46,349 nt of DNA from assembly GCA_016927855.1 (NCBI GenBank), contig JAFGLV010000135.1, positions 1 to 46,349 on the forward strand. The letters run 5' to 3'. The stretch is from Sedimentisphaerales bacterium (GTDB lineage Bacteria; Planctomycetota; Phycisphaerae; Sedimentisphaerales; Anaerobacaceae). The notes beneath the pieces are model-generated. The model saw nothing but the letters and a program-made list of their open reading frames with translations. It was not told the DNA's origin and searched no databases. Below are positions 28,701 through 37,447 of the stretch, piece by piece. Position 1 is the first letter of the stretch. The number at the start of each line of letters is the position of its first letter. The position numbers were made by a program, and so were the translations under genes.

Positions 28701-29737
28701 GTGTCCATTAGAATGGTAGTGTCTGCCGATTCCGGATCGCTCACCTTGCCAGCGTCAACGCCGCTGCCCGTCCAATTGACGAAATGACAACTGGCGTTGG
28801 GCACGGCGCTGATGGAGACTGTGTTGCCCTGCGGAATATAGTAGGTGCCGTAACCGGGCGTCGAAACACTGCCGCCATTCGACGCCTGCAGCTCGAGTGA
28901 GCAAAGAGGGCCCGTGTCCGGGAGAAAATTCGCGCGGAGGCTACAGTCTTCATCTACCGGCACCACGGTGATTGGCGAGGTCTTCTCCCACACGCGCGTC
29001 CCGCTCCAATAGATAAAACAGTAGCCGGGCGCCGCGGTCGCCTCAATCGCCACCTGCTGGCGAAAGGGATAGTCGAATAGCCCTTCACCGGGACGCGTCA
29101 CGCTCCCGCCATCGGTCGAGGATATGTCGATACTATAGAGGACAGGCAAGACCGTAATAGTGAAACTCTGCCAACTGTTGCCCAAGTCGTTATTCGCGAA
29201 CACGCTCACCGTATGAGTACCGGCGTCGTACTTGTCTGGTTTCCAGGTGATCTCACCTGTGTGTCTATTGACCAGCATATCGGTCGGTGCATTCCCTTTA
29301 CGATACTGCGGGGTCGGACTTCCGCTCGCATGCAGAGTGTAAGTCCAGGTCATCGTCTCCGCTTGGATGGTCTGATCGGGAATTGGATCCAACGCAGGAG
29401 GGATGGGCGTAACGGTCAAGACGGTAACGTCGAAACTGACATTGGCGTTCCCAGCCGAGTTGCTCGCTCGGACCGTTACACTGCTCGAACCCACCTGACT
29501 GACGTCCGGCGTCCACGTGATTACGCCGGAGGCGCTGTCGATCGTCATCCCGTCGGGCGCAGAAGTCAGTGTGAAGGTCGGGGCAGGATCACCGGAGGCC
29601 TCCACATCGTAGGTGAACAGCTCTCCGTACTGCATATATTGAGGGTCGACAGGCTCGAGGGCTGGAGCGGTCGCCGCCCAGGCCGAATGGGCCAGACAAA
29701 CAAGCACAACCGCACTGAGACACACAACTCGCTTCAT
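25757..29737 (-). CDS. Giant secreted protein: Ig-like domains, ten InlB-type repeats, beta-helix C-terminal module
   Basis: Probable cell-surface or secreted adhesin-like protein of 1326 residues; no function is assigned. ATG 29737 follows GAAGGAGG. After a signal peptide (1-22) come two putative Ig/cadherin-like domains (about 25-205; SASGVITWTPD and TGEITWKPDK mark them). Ten divergent InlB B-type repeats of about 75-85 residues follow (about 205-985), with recurrent landmarks GG.V..PGEG, GY.F..W.G, TAVDAGKV and ADYTL. A parallel beta-helix module (about 990-1326) begins WYVDDDAPGD and contains HPFDSLQEAID, a CIDAG strand and the terminal GGRINAGAFGGT. The same C-terminal module ends the four tandem proteins at 32896-42391. 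No sortase, dockerin or PEP-CTERM signal is visible. Confidence 0.88.
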   Translation of the reverse strand: MKRVVCLSAVVLVCLAHSAWAATAPALEPVDPQYMQYGELFTYDVEASGDPAPTFTLTSAPDGMTIDSASGVITWTPDVSQVGSSSVTVRASNSAGNANVSFDVTVLTVTPIPPALDPIPDQTIQAETMTWTYTLHASGSPTPQYRKGNAPTDMLVNRHTGEITWKPDKYDAGTHTVSVFANNDLGNSWQSFTITVLPVLYSIDISSTDGGSVTRPGEGLFDYPFRQQVAIEATAAPGYCFIYWSGTRVWEKTSPITVVPVDEDCSLRANFLPDTGPLCSLELQASNGGSVSTPGYGTYYIPQGNTVSISAVPNASCHFVNWTGSGVDAGKVSDPESADTTILMDTSYSLRANFELGTLIMYALGVSSTAGGHVEKPGQGSFRYADGSTASVSAVADQGYYFLGWTGSAVDAGKVASPTSASTTVQIDADYYLRANFQSGQRSRLTLSAGTGGHVTAPGEGAFEYTPGTVVSVTAQALNGYEFSGWTGSAVDAGKVDDPHSTSTSVTVDGEYTLAASFEATEPTVHYTLDVSVTYSGTVTTPGIGLFTYDSVTTVPVVAEARSGYEFREWRGTAVDAGKVADPESSSTTVLVDGDYTLVAYIVYAGPPEQCTLTVSAEDGGHVVEPGEGTFTIPKDRWPRLVAEPFSGYRFSHWTGTAVDAGRVESPTSASTKMTLDADYTVVAHFIAGGHTLTISSGNGGSVTSPGEGTYSYESATSVSVTATAQANHHFTGWSGTAVTAGKVADAGAASTTVTMDADYTLIAGFAIDQHTLTISSGSGGSVDLPGEGAFSCDHGSTVAVQAVAESGGSFAGWTGTAVDAGKVANPSAAVTSVTVDADYTLVANFGLPQHTLTVSSGTGGYVVDPDEGSHSYQVGTEVRLEAQAMAGYYFSHWSGGSFWSDVNPMTLTIDRDYDITAIFTAYPCDLTVSSGAGGSVAVPGEGLFTYAGGTRVCAVAVPDSGYCFAGWSGSLVAGGDIGTPSAGRVDFVLAADGDLHATFAPASMCWYVDDDAPGDVAPCDPTVSDPREDGSWDHPFDSLQEAIDASFDGQAVLVRPGVYYENIAFSARSITLSSLATAEPGAISQTTIHGGDLASVVTFDGRESARSVLAGFTITGGNADTGGGVRCIGASPVIANCLIVGNRTDLGGGVLLQDSRATLVNCTIADNFSRLEGGGLYCTGSATITNSILWANLPQQIVVDPPGTLSVTYSNVQRDWPGTGNFDAAPRFAAPGHWVLIDDLASPAEPSDVTATWFHGDYHLCSTQGRWDPIQTLWVQDVVASPCIDAGNPDTDVRAEVSPHGGRINAGAFGGTAEASLSPVEDAEQ

Positions 29738-29810
29738 TGCTCCTACCTCCTTCTCCAAGTCATCTATCCGCACCTTCTGGCTCCCGCCGGGGAATCGACG
29801 CACACAAACG

Positions 29811-29839
29811 ATCTTACCGCGACAGGCGGTCTGTGTCAA
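29811..29839 (-). promoter_or_regulatory. Sigma70-type promoter of the giant InlB-repeat gene
   Basis: TTGACA (29839-29834) and TAAGAT (29816-29811) are 17 bases apart on the minus strand, about 75 bases before the ATG. The -35 is perfect and the -10 is 4/6. Confidence 0.55.
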
Positions 29840-30030
29840 GTCACACGTGACGCAAGCATGAGGCTGGCGAGTCGCTCCCGCATAGCCGGGCGCCGCCTCC
29901 TGGACGGAGAAGGCCAGAGTGGGTGTTAAAGGGACTGGTTGAAACGTTTTGGAGGAAGGCGCAACACCATGTATGGACATGTTGCCTTTGGCTCGCCTGT
30001 GGGATCGTCCAAGGGGATAAGGCAGGCGGT

Positions 30031-31920
30031 ATGCACGCAAAGAAAGACATTCCGACAGGTGTGATTATTCTCCTGGCTGGGTACGGGCTGGTACCAGCGG
30101 GCCTTCCCGAAGTCGACCCAACGTACCTCTCTCCGACCTCGCTGGTGGCCTCGGCCGACGGGAAGCGGCTGTACGTGGCGGAGGCTACGGCCGGGCGGGT
30201 CGCGGTCGTTGACGTCGCCTGTGGAAAGGTCATCAGGGAGGTTGCCGTCGCATGCCATCCTTCGGGACTGGCTCTATCGAGCGACGGCCGCTGGTTGTAT
30301 GTGACGTCGGCCGTGCCGGAGGGGGTGGTGCAAGTCATCGACCTGGACAACGAGGCAGTAACCGACACCATCCACGTCGGTCATACGCCGGTCGCGCTCG
30401 CGCTCGCTCCGGACGGTCAGACATTGTATGTCTGCAACCGCTTCGACAACAACGTCGGCATCATCGACCTCAGACTTGGGCGACAAAGTGGAACGGTTGC
30501 CGTGCCGCGCGAGCCCGTCGCGGCCACCATCACGCGGAACGGCAGGTTCTTGTTCGTGGCGAATCTATTGCCTGCGAGCGCTGCCAATACAAGGCACGTT
30601 GCTGCATCCGTCTCGGTGATCGACACGGGCGCCGCAAGACTCGTCAAGAACATCGAGCTGCCCGACGGGAGCACCAACCTGCGCGGAATCGCCCTCTCGC
30701 CTGACGGAAAGCACGCCTATGTTACGCACATCCTGTCGCGCTACCACTTCCCGACCGCCTACATCGAGCGCGGCTGGGTGAACACCAACGCGATGACGGT
30801 CATCGACGTGCCGAGCCAAAGGTACGTCAATACGGTTCTGCTCGACGACATCGATCGCGGCGCCGCCAATCCGTATGGCGTCGCCTGCACCGCCGACGGC
30901 AAGCATCTGGTGGTCGCGCACGCCGGCACGCATGAGGTGAGCGTCATCGACCGTGCTGCCCTCCATGCGCGCCTGCTGTCGGCGCGGTCGGCAAGATGCT
31001 TCGCGTCGTCCAGCACGTCCAGGTCGGCACGCAGGTTTCTCGACGCCGGGTACTGCGCCCAGGACATCCCGAACGATCTGACGTTCCTGGCAGGACTGCG
31101 TCGCCGCGTGAAGCTCCAGGGCAAGGGTCCGCGCGGCGTGGCCGTCGTCGGCCCCAAGGGGTACGTTGCCGAGTACTTCTCGGACAGCGTTGCAGTTGTC
31201 GATCTGGGAGCAAACGCGCGAGAGCAGACGACCTCGATTCCGCTCGGTCCCGCGCGAACCATGACCGAGATTCGCCGCGGTGAGATGGCCTTCAACGATG
31301 CTTCCCACGCCTTGGGCGGCTGGCACAGTTGCGCGAGCTGTCACCTGGACGATGGGCGTGCCAACGCGCTGAACTGGGACTTGCTCAACGACGGCGTCCT
31401 GAACCCGAAGAACGCCAAGAGCCTGTTATTGGCGCACGCGACGCCGCCGGCGATGGTGACCGGCGTCAGGGCAAACGCCGAGATCGCGGTCCGCAGCGGC
31501 ATTCGCTACGTCCAGTTCGCGGTCGCCCCCCGCGAGACGGCTGAGGCCATGGATGCATACCTCAAGTCACTCAAACCGGTCGCCAGTCCTTGTCTGGTCG
31601 AAGGCAAAATGAGCGAAGCGGCGCGAGAGGGTGAGGTTCTCTTCCGAAAGGCCGGCTGCACGCGCTGTCACGCCGGACCGCTGTACACCGACCTGGCTCG
31701 TCACGACGTCGGCACCGGCACGGATGACGAGACCAACACGAGCTACGACACGCCCACCCTCGTCGAGGCCTGGCGCACCGCTCCCTACCTGCACGACGGC
31801 CGAGCCGCGACCATCGAGCAAGTCCTGACGACCTTCAACCCCGCCGACAAACACGGCCGAACCTCCATCCTGGGCGAAGAGGAAATCTCCCACCTGGCCG
31901 CGTACGTCTTGACGCGCTGA
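30031..31920 (+). CDS. Secreted YVTN-type beta-propeller / di-heme cytochrome c protein
   Basis: Exported electron-transfer or peroxidase-like protein. The N-terminal half has repeated propeller blades (SADGKRLYVAEATAGRVAVVD, SSDGRWLYVTSA, APDGQTLYVCNRFDNNVGIID, SPDGKHAYVTH). The C-terminal half carries two c-type heme sites, CASCH (31330-31344) and CTRCH (31657-31671), with YDTPTLVEAWRTAPYLHDGRA as in MauG/cytochrome-c-peroxidase relatives. The start is uncertain: ATG 30031, after AAGGCAGG, leaves a hydrophobic segment GVIILLAGYGLVPAG, while the frame opens at GTG 29923 with another hydrophobic stretch. About 30 residues encoded near 30975-31055 are Ser/Arg/Ala-rich and unlike the rest. It is divergent from the giant gene and convergent with the HAD gene. 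Confidence 0.85.
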   Translation: MHAKKDIPTGVIILLAGYGLVPAGLPEVDPTYLSPTSLVASADGKRLYVAEATAGRVAVVDVACGKVIREVAVACHPSGLALSSDGRWLYVTSAVPEGVVQVIDLDNEAVTDTIHVGHTPVALALAPDGQTLYVCNRFDNNVGIIDLRLGRQSGTVAVPREPVAATITRNGRFLFVANLLPASAANTRHVAASVSVIDTGAARLVKNIELPDGSTNLRGIALSPDGKHAYVTHILSRYHFPTAYIERGWVNTNAMTVIDVPSQRYVNTVLLDDIDRGAANPYGVACTADGKHLVVAHAGTHEVSVIDRAALHARLLSARSARCFASSSTSRSARRFLDAGYCAQDIPNDLTFLAGLRRRVKLQGKGPRGVAVVGPKGYVAEYFSDSVAVVDLGANAREQTTSIPLGPARTMTEIRRGEMAFNDASHALGGWHSCASCHLDDGRANALNWDLLNDGVLNPKNAKSLLLAHATPPAMVTGVRANAEIAVRSGIRYVQFAVAPRETAEAMDAYLKSLKPVASPCLVEGKMSEAAREGEVLFRKAGCTRCHAGPLYTDLARHDVGTGTDDETNTSYDTPTLVEAWRTAPYLHDGRAATIEQVLTTFNPADKHGRTSILGEEEISHLAAYVLTR

Positions 31921-31941
31921 GACTACACGACGCCCCTGGCC

Positions 31942-32619
31942 CTACCTTCGGACGACGTGACGGAGCTCCGGCCAGGAGGCCAGGAGATGGTCGGGGTTGG
32001 CGGCTTGGATTCTGTGGAGGTGCGTCTGGGCCTGGCCGCCGGTCTGGACGACGGCGGAGATGACGCCGGCTCTCTTCGCCTGGCGGACGTCGTGGTCGGT
32101 GTCGCCGATGTAGATCGTCCGCTCGGGCGCGATGCTGAACTCTTCCGCCAGCGCGACGATGCCGGCGGCGCGGGAATCGCCGGCGGTGGCGTTGTACAAC
32201 ATCGACGAGCGGACCGCGTCCCAGTCCCGGAAACGAAACGTCGCGAGAATCTCCTCGATCGATTCGATCTTCAGACCGCTCAGGACCGCCAGGCGAACGC
32301 CCTGCTGCTTCAACTCGACCAAAGCTTCCTCGACGCCGTCGAAAGGCATGATCATCTCCAGCACCGCGTGTGGAAACAACTCCCAGAACCGCTCGTGACA
32401 GGCGTCGGTGGAGTCTTTATGGCCCTCGGGCAGATAGGCGTGGACATACTGCCAGATGCTGGTGCCGAAAACGTCGTAGACCGGGTCCGTGTACCCGGCG
32501 GGGATGTCAAGTTCGCTCGCCGCCCGCCGGACCGCCGCGATGATCGCGTCGTCGGTCTTGACCATCGTCCCGCCCAGGTCGGTGACGATAAGGTCCACGT
32601 TTCTGCCGTTTTCCGTCAA
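31942..32619 (-). CDS. HAD-superfamily hydrolase, phosphonatase-like
   Basis: Cytoplasmic HAD-fold protein, possibly a phosphohydrolase or phosphonoacetaldehyde hydrolase relative. A TTG start at 32619 is chosen because GGAGGT lies seven bases upstream, giving 225 residues; a GTG at 32598 is an alternative. Motif I reads DLGGTMV, where the usual second aspartate (DxD) is glycine. The phosphonatase branch has a similar DxAGT replacement. Motif II is in LAVLSGLK and motif III/IV in YIGDTDHDVRQAKRAGV. An alpha-helical cap of C1 type lies between them (about 20-85). The substrate is unknown. Confidence 0.82.
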   Translation of the reverse strand: MTENGRNVDLIVTDLGGTMVKTDDAIIAAVRRAASELDIPAGYTDPVYDVFGTSIWQYVHAYLPEGHKDSTDACHERFWELFPHAVLEMIMPFDGVEEALVELKQQGVRLAVLSGLKIESIEEILATFRFRDWDAVRSSMLYNATAGDSRAAGIVALAEEFSIAPERTIYIGDTDHDVRQAKRAGVISAVVQTGGQAQTHLHRIQAANPDHLLASWPELRHVVRR

Positions 32620-32803
32620 CTGATGTACCTCCGGTGGCTCTGCGGTCCGTCCCGGCGCGCCCACGTATCGCGTCCAGGCACAGGAGTGCGACGATATAGT
32701 CGACCGAGAGAAATTTTTCAAGAACCCTTTGAAGCGGCGCGAGAATATACCCTGCGGAAAGGCGACGCCGGCCGCCCTGGCAGGCGGAAACGCCGCCTCT
32801 CTC

Positions 32804-32832
32804 TTGAAGTTCGGCGGCGCGTGTTCTATGAT
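32804..32832 (+). promoter_or_regulatory. Promoter of the first LRR/InlB/beta-helix gene
   Basis: TTGAAG and TATGAT are separated by 17 bases, 60 bases before the ATG. It is close in sequence and layout to the promoters at 35142 and 39793. Confidence 0.55.
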
Positions 32833-32895
32833 GGAGGTGTAGGCGCCGCGCGCCGTGTTCGACGCGCCTGCGCCCAGGAGTTACGGAGGAATGCC

Positions 32896-35145
32896 ATGCT
32901 GGAGGGTAAGGTCAAAAGGGCGTTGCTGGCGGTGCTGCTGTCGTGCGTCCTGCACGGATGGGTGCGGGCGGAAGACCCTGTCTATTTTCCCGATGCGCGG
33001 TTGAAGGCAGCGGTGGAAGACGCATTGTGGGTCTGGGACCCGACAGCGACCGACATGCTGGGCCTGACGAGCCTCGACGCCGCGTCCCACGGGATCAGCA
33101 ACCTGGGGGGCCTGGAATACGCCGTCAATCTGCAAACCCTGGTGCTGCGTTGGAACCGGATCAGCGATATCTCGGCGCTGTCGGCGCTGGTGAATCTCCA
33201 GTGGCTCGATATCCATGACAACGAGATCAGCGATCTGTCACCTCTGTCCGGCCTGAGCGAGCTGCGAACGCTGGTTCTGCGCTTCAATCGCATTCGCGAC
33301 ATTTCGGCCCTGACGGGCCTGACGGCGCTCGAACAACTCGACCTGCGCGGCAATCCGTTGGACGAGCAAGCTTTCGAGACGCACCTGCCCCAGATCCTGG
33401 CGAACAACCCGGGAATCGACCTGAGCTACGACGCGTTTTCCCAGTGTATTCTCTTGGTCTCGTCGACGGCGGGAGGCTCCGTGCTGCAGCCCGGTGAGGG
33501 GCAGTTCGTTTACGATAACGGCGTCACCGTCTACCTGGAAGCGCGAGCAGACCCCGGCTACGTGTTTACCGGCTTTTCGGGCAGCTTTTCCAGCACGGCC
33601 AATCCCACTTTCCTCTTGATGGACGCCAATCACAATGTGCGAGCAGAATTCGCGCGCGCAGGCGACGCCAACGCGCCGCTGGAAGCGGTCTATTTCACGG
33701 ACGGTGCGCTGGAGGCGGCGGTGGAAGAAGCCCTATCCGTGGCCGACCCCACACCGAGCGACATGCTCGGTCTGACCGAGCTGGCCTGCGCCGACCGCGG
33801 GATTGTGAGTCTGACGGGCCTCGACTACGCGACCAACCTGCGCACGCTGGACCTGTCGGGCAACCAGGTCAGTGACATTTCTTCCTTGGCCGCTTTGACG
33901 TCGCTGGTGTCGCTCGACCTGCGAGGCAACCCGTTGAGTCGAGAGACCTACGCGGTCTCCCTCCCGTTGATCGCTGCCAACAACCCGGATGTGGAGTTGC
34001 GGTACGACCCACCCGTTCAACGTCGCGTCTCGATCCACTCGACGCTCGGAGGCCGGGTCACGCGACCGGGCGAAGGCTCGTTCACGTACGATGACGGCGA
34101 GACGATTGTCCTGAGGGCCCAGGCCGATCCGGGCTTCACGTTCGTCGCCTGGTCCGGCAGCTATGCGGTGACGGCCAATCCCACCTCCCTGATCGTCGAA
34201 GCAGATCACGAGATCGAGGCGGTCTTTGCTCCGGCGTTCGATACCCAGTTCGTCGATGCCAACGCGCCCGGCGACCCCGGCCCCGATGATCCAGAGGTGA
34301 GCGATCCGCAGGAAGACGGGAGCCTCGAGCATCCGTTCGACACGATTCAAGAGGCTATCGACGGCGCCACTGACGGCGCGACGGTTATCGTCGGTTCGGG
34401 ACGCTACCGGGAGACGATCAATCTGCGCGGCAAGAACCTCCATCTCGTCGGACTCGATCCGCACGGAAGACAAATGGCGGTGATCGACGGTAGCGGCGCC
34501 GGCCCGGTGGTGAGTTTCGTCAACGGTGAGGACCCGAATTGCCTGCTGAGCGGATTCGTCATTACCGGCGGTCGGGACGAGGAAGTCGGCGCCGTCGTCT
34601 GCACGGCTGCCAGTCCGAGCCTGGCCAACTGCCTGATCGTGGGCAACCGCGCCACCGGCGCCCAGGGGGCAGCGGTGCGCTGCCGGGACAGTCAAGCCGT
34701 CTTCGTCAACTGCACGATCGCCGACAACGTCGGCGGCCTGTTGCTGATCGACAGTCACGTGGTGGTCACCGGCTCGATCGTGTGGGATCCGATGGCCCTG
34801 GCAGGCGTGAGCAAGCCCTCAATCACCTATTGTGACATCGCCGGCGGCTGGCCCGACAAAGGGAACATCGACACCGATCCGCTTTTTGCCGAGCCCGGCA
34901 CCTGGAGCGAGCCGGATGACGCCGACGCCGTCTGGGTCGAGGGCGACTATCACCTGAAGTCACAATCCGGACGCTGGGACCCGAAGGCTCGGGTCTGGGT
35001 GGCGGACAACGTCACCAGCCCTTGCATCGACGCGGGCAGTCCGGCCGGCCCGGTCGGGCTTGAGCCGCCTCCCCATGGTGGCATCATCAACCTGGGGGCC
35101 TACGGCGGCACCGCCCAGGCAAGCAAATCCAAATTTACCCCTTGA
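32896..35145 (+). CDS. Secreted LRR / InlB-repeat / beta-helix protein, paralogue 1
   Basis: Internalin-like secreted protein of 749 residues. ATG 32896 follows GGAGGA by five bases. The order is signal peptide (1-24, ending VRAED), an N-cap shared by the paralogues (VYFPDARLKAAVEDALWVWD), about four SDIS-type leucine-rich repeats (70-150), an InlB B-type repeat (about 170-250), a second shorter N-cap plus LRR block (about 258-355), a second InlB repeat (about 362-438), and the beta-helix module (about 440-749) ending GGIINLGAYGGT. The LRR-InlB pair is thus duplicated inside the gene. The role is unknown. LRRs suggest protein or glycan binding at the surface. Confidence 0.88.
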   Translation: MLEGKVKRALLAVLLSCVLHGWVRAEDPVYFPDARLKAAVEDALWVWDPTATDMLGLTSLDAASHGISNLGGLEYAVNLQTLVLRWNRISDISALSALVNLQWLDIHDNEISDLSPLSGLSELRTLVLRFNRIRDISALTGLTALEQLDLRGNPLDEQAFETHLPQILANNPGIDLSYDAFSQCILLVSSTAGGSVLQPGEGQFVYDNGVTVYLEARADPGYVFTGFSGSFSSTANPTFLLMDANHNVRAEFARAGDANAPLEAVYFTDGALEAAVEEALSVADPTPSDMLGLTELACADRGIVSLTGLDYATNLRTLDLSGNQVSDISSLAALTSLVSLDLRGNPLSRETYAVSLPLIAANNPDVELRYDPPVQRRVSIHSTLGGRVTRPGEGSFTYDDGETIVLRAQADPGFTFVAWSGSYAVTANPTSLIVEADHEIEAVFAPAFDTQFVDANAPGDPGPDDPEVSDPQEDGSLEHPFDTIQEAIDGATDGATVIVGSGRYRETINLRGKNLHLVGLDPHGRQMAVIDGSGAGPVVSFVNGEDPNCLLSGFVITGGRDEEVGAVVCTAASPSLANCLIVGNRATGAQGAAVRCRDSQAVFVNCTIADNVGGLLLIDSHVVVTGSIVWDPMALAGVSKPSITYCDIAGGWPDKGNIDTDPLFAEPGTWSEPDDADAVWVEGDYHLKSQSGRWDPKARVWVADNVTSPCIDAGSPAGPVGLEPPPHGGIINLGAYGGTAQASKSKFTP

Positions 35146-35169
35146 TTCTCGCGCGAGACGTGGTATACT
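35142..35169 (+). promoter_or_regulatory. Promoter of paralogue 2, overlapping the stop codon of paralogue 1
   Basis: TTGATT (35142-35147) contains the TGA stop of the preceding gene (35143-35145). TATACT follows after 16 bases. Confidence 0.6.
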
Positions 35170-35244
35170 CCCAGTATTGCGAGTGCGCTTTCTAGGCGGA
35201 GGCGGCGGAGTCTCCCGAAGAAGGCGCTGTGCGGAGGTAAAGAC

Positions 35245-37344
35245 ATGAGACGCCTTCTCATTGCCTTGGCCTTGGCGCTGCTGCTGGTGCGCCACGCCCA
35301 AGCCGAAGACCCCGTCTATTTCGCGGACGCGAACCTCAAGACCGCCGTGGAGACCGCCCTCTGGATCTGGGACCCAACCCCCACGGACCTGCTGGAATTG
35401 ACCTGGCTGAGCGCCTCCAACCAGAACATCGGGAGTGTCACCGGCTTGGAGTACGCCACGAATCTCCAGTCACTCGATCTGCCCTTCAACTCGATCAGTG
35501 ACATCTCCGCGTTGTCGGGACTGACCAACCTCTGGAAACTGGTGCTCAACAACAACGAGATTTACGACCTCTCCCCGGTGGCGGGGCTGACGAACCTGGA
35601 ACATCTCGACGTCCACGGGACGCACCGCATCCAGGATATTTCGGCCGTGTCCGGGTTGGTCAACCTGCAAACGCTGGTGCTGCGTATCAATTGCATCGGA
35701 GATATTTCGGCGCTGTCGGGACTGACCGCTCTGGAAGACCTCGACCTTCAGTGGAACAGTATCACCAGCATTTCCTCGCTGTCCGGCCTGACGAACCTGC
35801 GACGCGTACAGCTTCAGTACAACCAGATCGAGGATGTCTCGCCCCTGTCGGCGCTGACGTCGCTGGAGCGTCTCGATCTGCGCGGCAACCCGCTGAACGC
35901 GCACGCGTGCGAAGTCTATATCCCCCTGATCCTGGCAAACAATCCTGGCATCGAGCTGAAATACGACCGGTGCGTCGACGGTTATCGCCTGTGGCTTTCC
36001 TCCACCGCGGGAGGCTCCGTAGCCATTCCCGGAGAAGGGGAATTCCTCTACGCCAACGGTCAGACCGTCGAAATCACCGCCCAGCCCGAGGACGGGTACG
36101 TGTTCGTCGGTTGGTCGGGCAGTCAATCACACACGATAAACCCGATCTGTCTGTCGATGCATCAAGACCTGAACCTCCAGGCGAACTTCGCTCCCGTCGG
36201 GCAGAGCGATCCTCCCGTTCAACACCAGGTCTCGATCCACTCGGCCCTGGGCGGCTCGATCATCATGCCAGGTGAGGGGTCGTTCACGTACGACGAGGGC
36301 CAAACGGTCATCCTGAAGGCCCAGGCCGAGCCGGGCTTTGTCTTCGTCACCTGGTCCGGCAGCTTCAAAGAGGCGGCCAATCCCGCGCTGCTGGCGGTCT
36401 ATCGGGATCACGACATCGAGGCGGTCTTCTCTGCCGCGCGCGACGCCGTCTACGTCGATGCCAACGCGCCGGCCGATCCCGCTCCCGACAATTCAAAAGT
36501 GAGCGATCCGGACGAAGATGGGACCGCAGAGCATCCGTTCGATAGGATTCAGGAGGCCATCGACCGCGCCGCCGATGGCGCCGCCGTCATCGTCCGTCCG
36601 GGGCGTTATCAGGAAACGATCAACCTCCGCGGCAAGGACCTGCAACTGACGGGGCTCGATCCTGGCGGCACACAGTTGGCGATTATCGACGGCGACGGCG
36701 CCGGGCCGGTCGTGAGCTTCCTCAACGGCGAGGGTCCCGAGTGTCTGTTGGCCGGGTTCGTCATCACAGGCGGCCGGGACGAAGAAATCGGTGCGGTGGT
36801 CTGTACCGCGAGCCGCCCGACGATCGCCAACTGCCTGATCGTCGGCAATCACGCGACGAGCGCCTACGGGGCGGCGGTACGCTGCCGTGACAGTCCGGCC
36901 ACGTTCGTCAACTGCACGCTGGTCGACAACACCGGCGGCCTGCTGTTGATCGACAGCGACGCGGTACTGGCCAACTCGATCGTCTGGGACACGCTCGCGT
37001 TGGCAGGCACGAGCCAACCTGCGATCACCTATTGTGACGTCGCCGGCGGCTGGCCGGGCACAGGGAATATCAACGCTGATCCACTCTTCGCCCAGCCGGG
37101 CTGCTGGACCCAACTGGAGGGCGCCGGCGTCGTCTGGGTCGAGGGGGATTACCACTTGAAGTCCCAGACCGGTCGGTGGGACCCCAAGGTCCGAGCCTGG
37201 ATAAAGGACGAGGTCACCAGTCCCTGCATCGACGCCGGTAGGCCGGCCGATCCCGTTGAACCCGAACCGCTTCCCCACGGCGACGTCATCAACCTGGGAG
37301 CCTACGGCGGCACAATCCGGGCCAGCATGTCACGCTCGCCCTGA
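35245..37344 (+). CDS. Secreted LRR / InlB-repeat / beta-helix protein, paralogue 2
   Basis: Paralogue of 699 residues, start after GGAGGT. Signal peptide 1-21 (LLIALALALLLVRHAQA). The shared N-cap (YFADANLKTAVETALWIWD) is followed by about seven leucine-rich repeats (65-220), one uninterrupted block unlike paralogue 1. Two consecutive InlB B-type repeats (about 248-315 and 328-392) come next, then the beta-helix module (about 395-699) with RETINLRGKDLQL, a GGRDEEIGAVVCTA strand and the terminal GDVINLGAYGGT. The beta-helix part is very close to that of paralogue 1, so the copies are recent or kept alike by gene conversion. No anchor is seen. Confidence 0.88.
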   Translation: MRRLLIALALALLLVRHAQAEDPVYFADANLKTAVETALWIWDPTPTDLLELTWLSASNQNIGSVTGLEYATNLQSLDLPFNSISDISALSGLTNLWKLVLNNNEIYDLSPVAGLTNLEHLDVHGTHRIQDISAVSGLVNLQTLVLRINCIGDISALSGLTALEDLDLQWNSITSISSLSGLTNLRRVQLQYNQIEDVSPLSALTSLERLDLRGNPLNAHACEVYIPLILANNPGIELKYDRCVDGYRLWLSSTAGGSVAIPGEGEFLYANGQTVEITAQPEDGYVFVGWSGSQSHTINPICLSMHQDLNLQANFAPVGQSDPPVQHQVSIHSALGGSIIMPGEGSFTYDEGQTVILKAQAEPGFVFVTWSGSFKEAANPALLAVYRDHDIEAVFSAARDAVYVDANAPADPAPDNSKVSDPDEDGTAEHPFDRIQEAIDRAADGAAVIVRPGRYQETINLRGKDLQLTGLDPGGTQLAIIDGDGAGPVVSFLNGEGPECLLAGFVITGGRDEEIGAVVCTASRPTIANCLIVGNHATSAYGAAVRCRDSPATFVNCTLVDNTGGLLLIDSDAVLANSIVWDTLALAGTSQPAITYCDVAGGWPGTGNINADPLFAQPGCWTQLEGAGVVWVEGDYHLKSQTGRWDPKVRAWIKDEVTSPCIDAGRPADPVEPEPLPHGDVINLGAYGGTIRASMSRSP

Positions 37345-37447
37345 GCGCAACGAGACACAGGCAATAGCGGGACTCTGCGAGATATCCACCTAGGTCGCGT
37401 CGTGTCACACACGATGCACCTGGCCAACCCAAGGCGGAGGAAGAGAC

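Noticed and set aside
30975..31055. Compensated frameshift in the propeller/cytochrome protein
   Set aside because: The Ser/Arg-rich stretch is odd, but neither alternative frame gives a more convincing family match, so it may be a variable loop.
31957..32895. Upstream extension of paralogue 1 by 313 codons
   Set aside because: The extension is antisense to the HAD gene and crosses a promoter. The signal peptide and ribosome binding site are at 32896.
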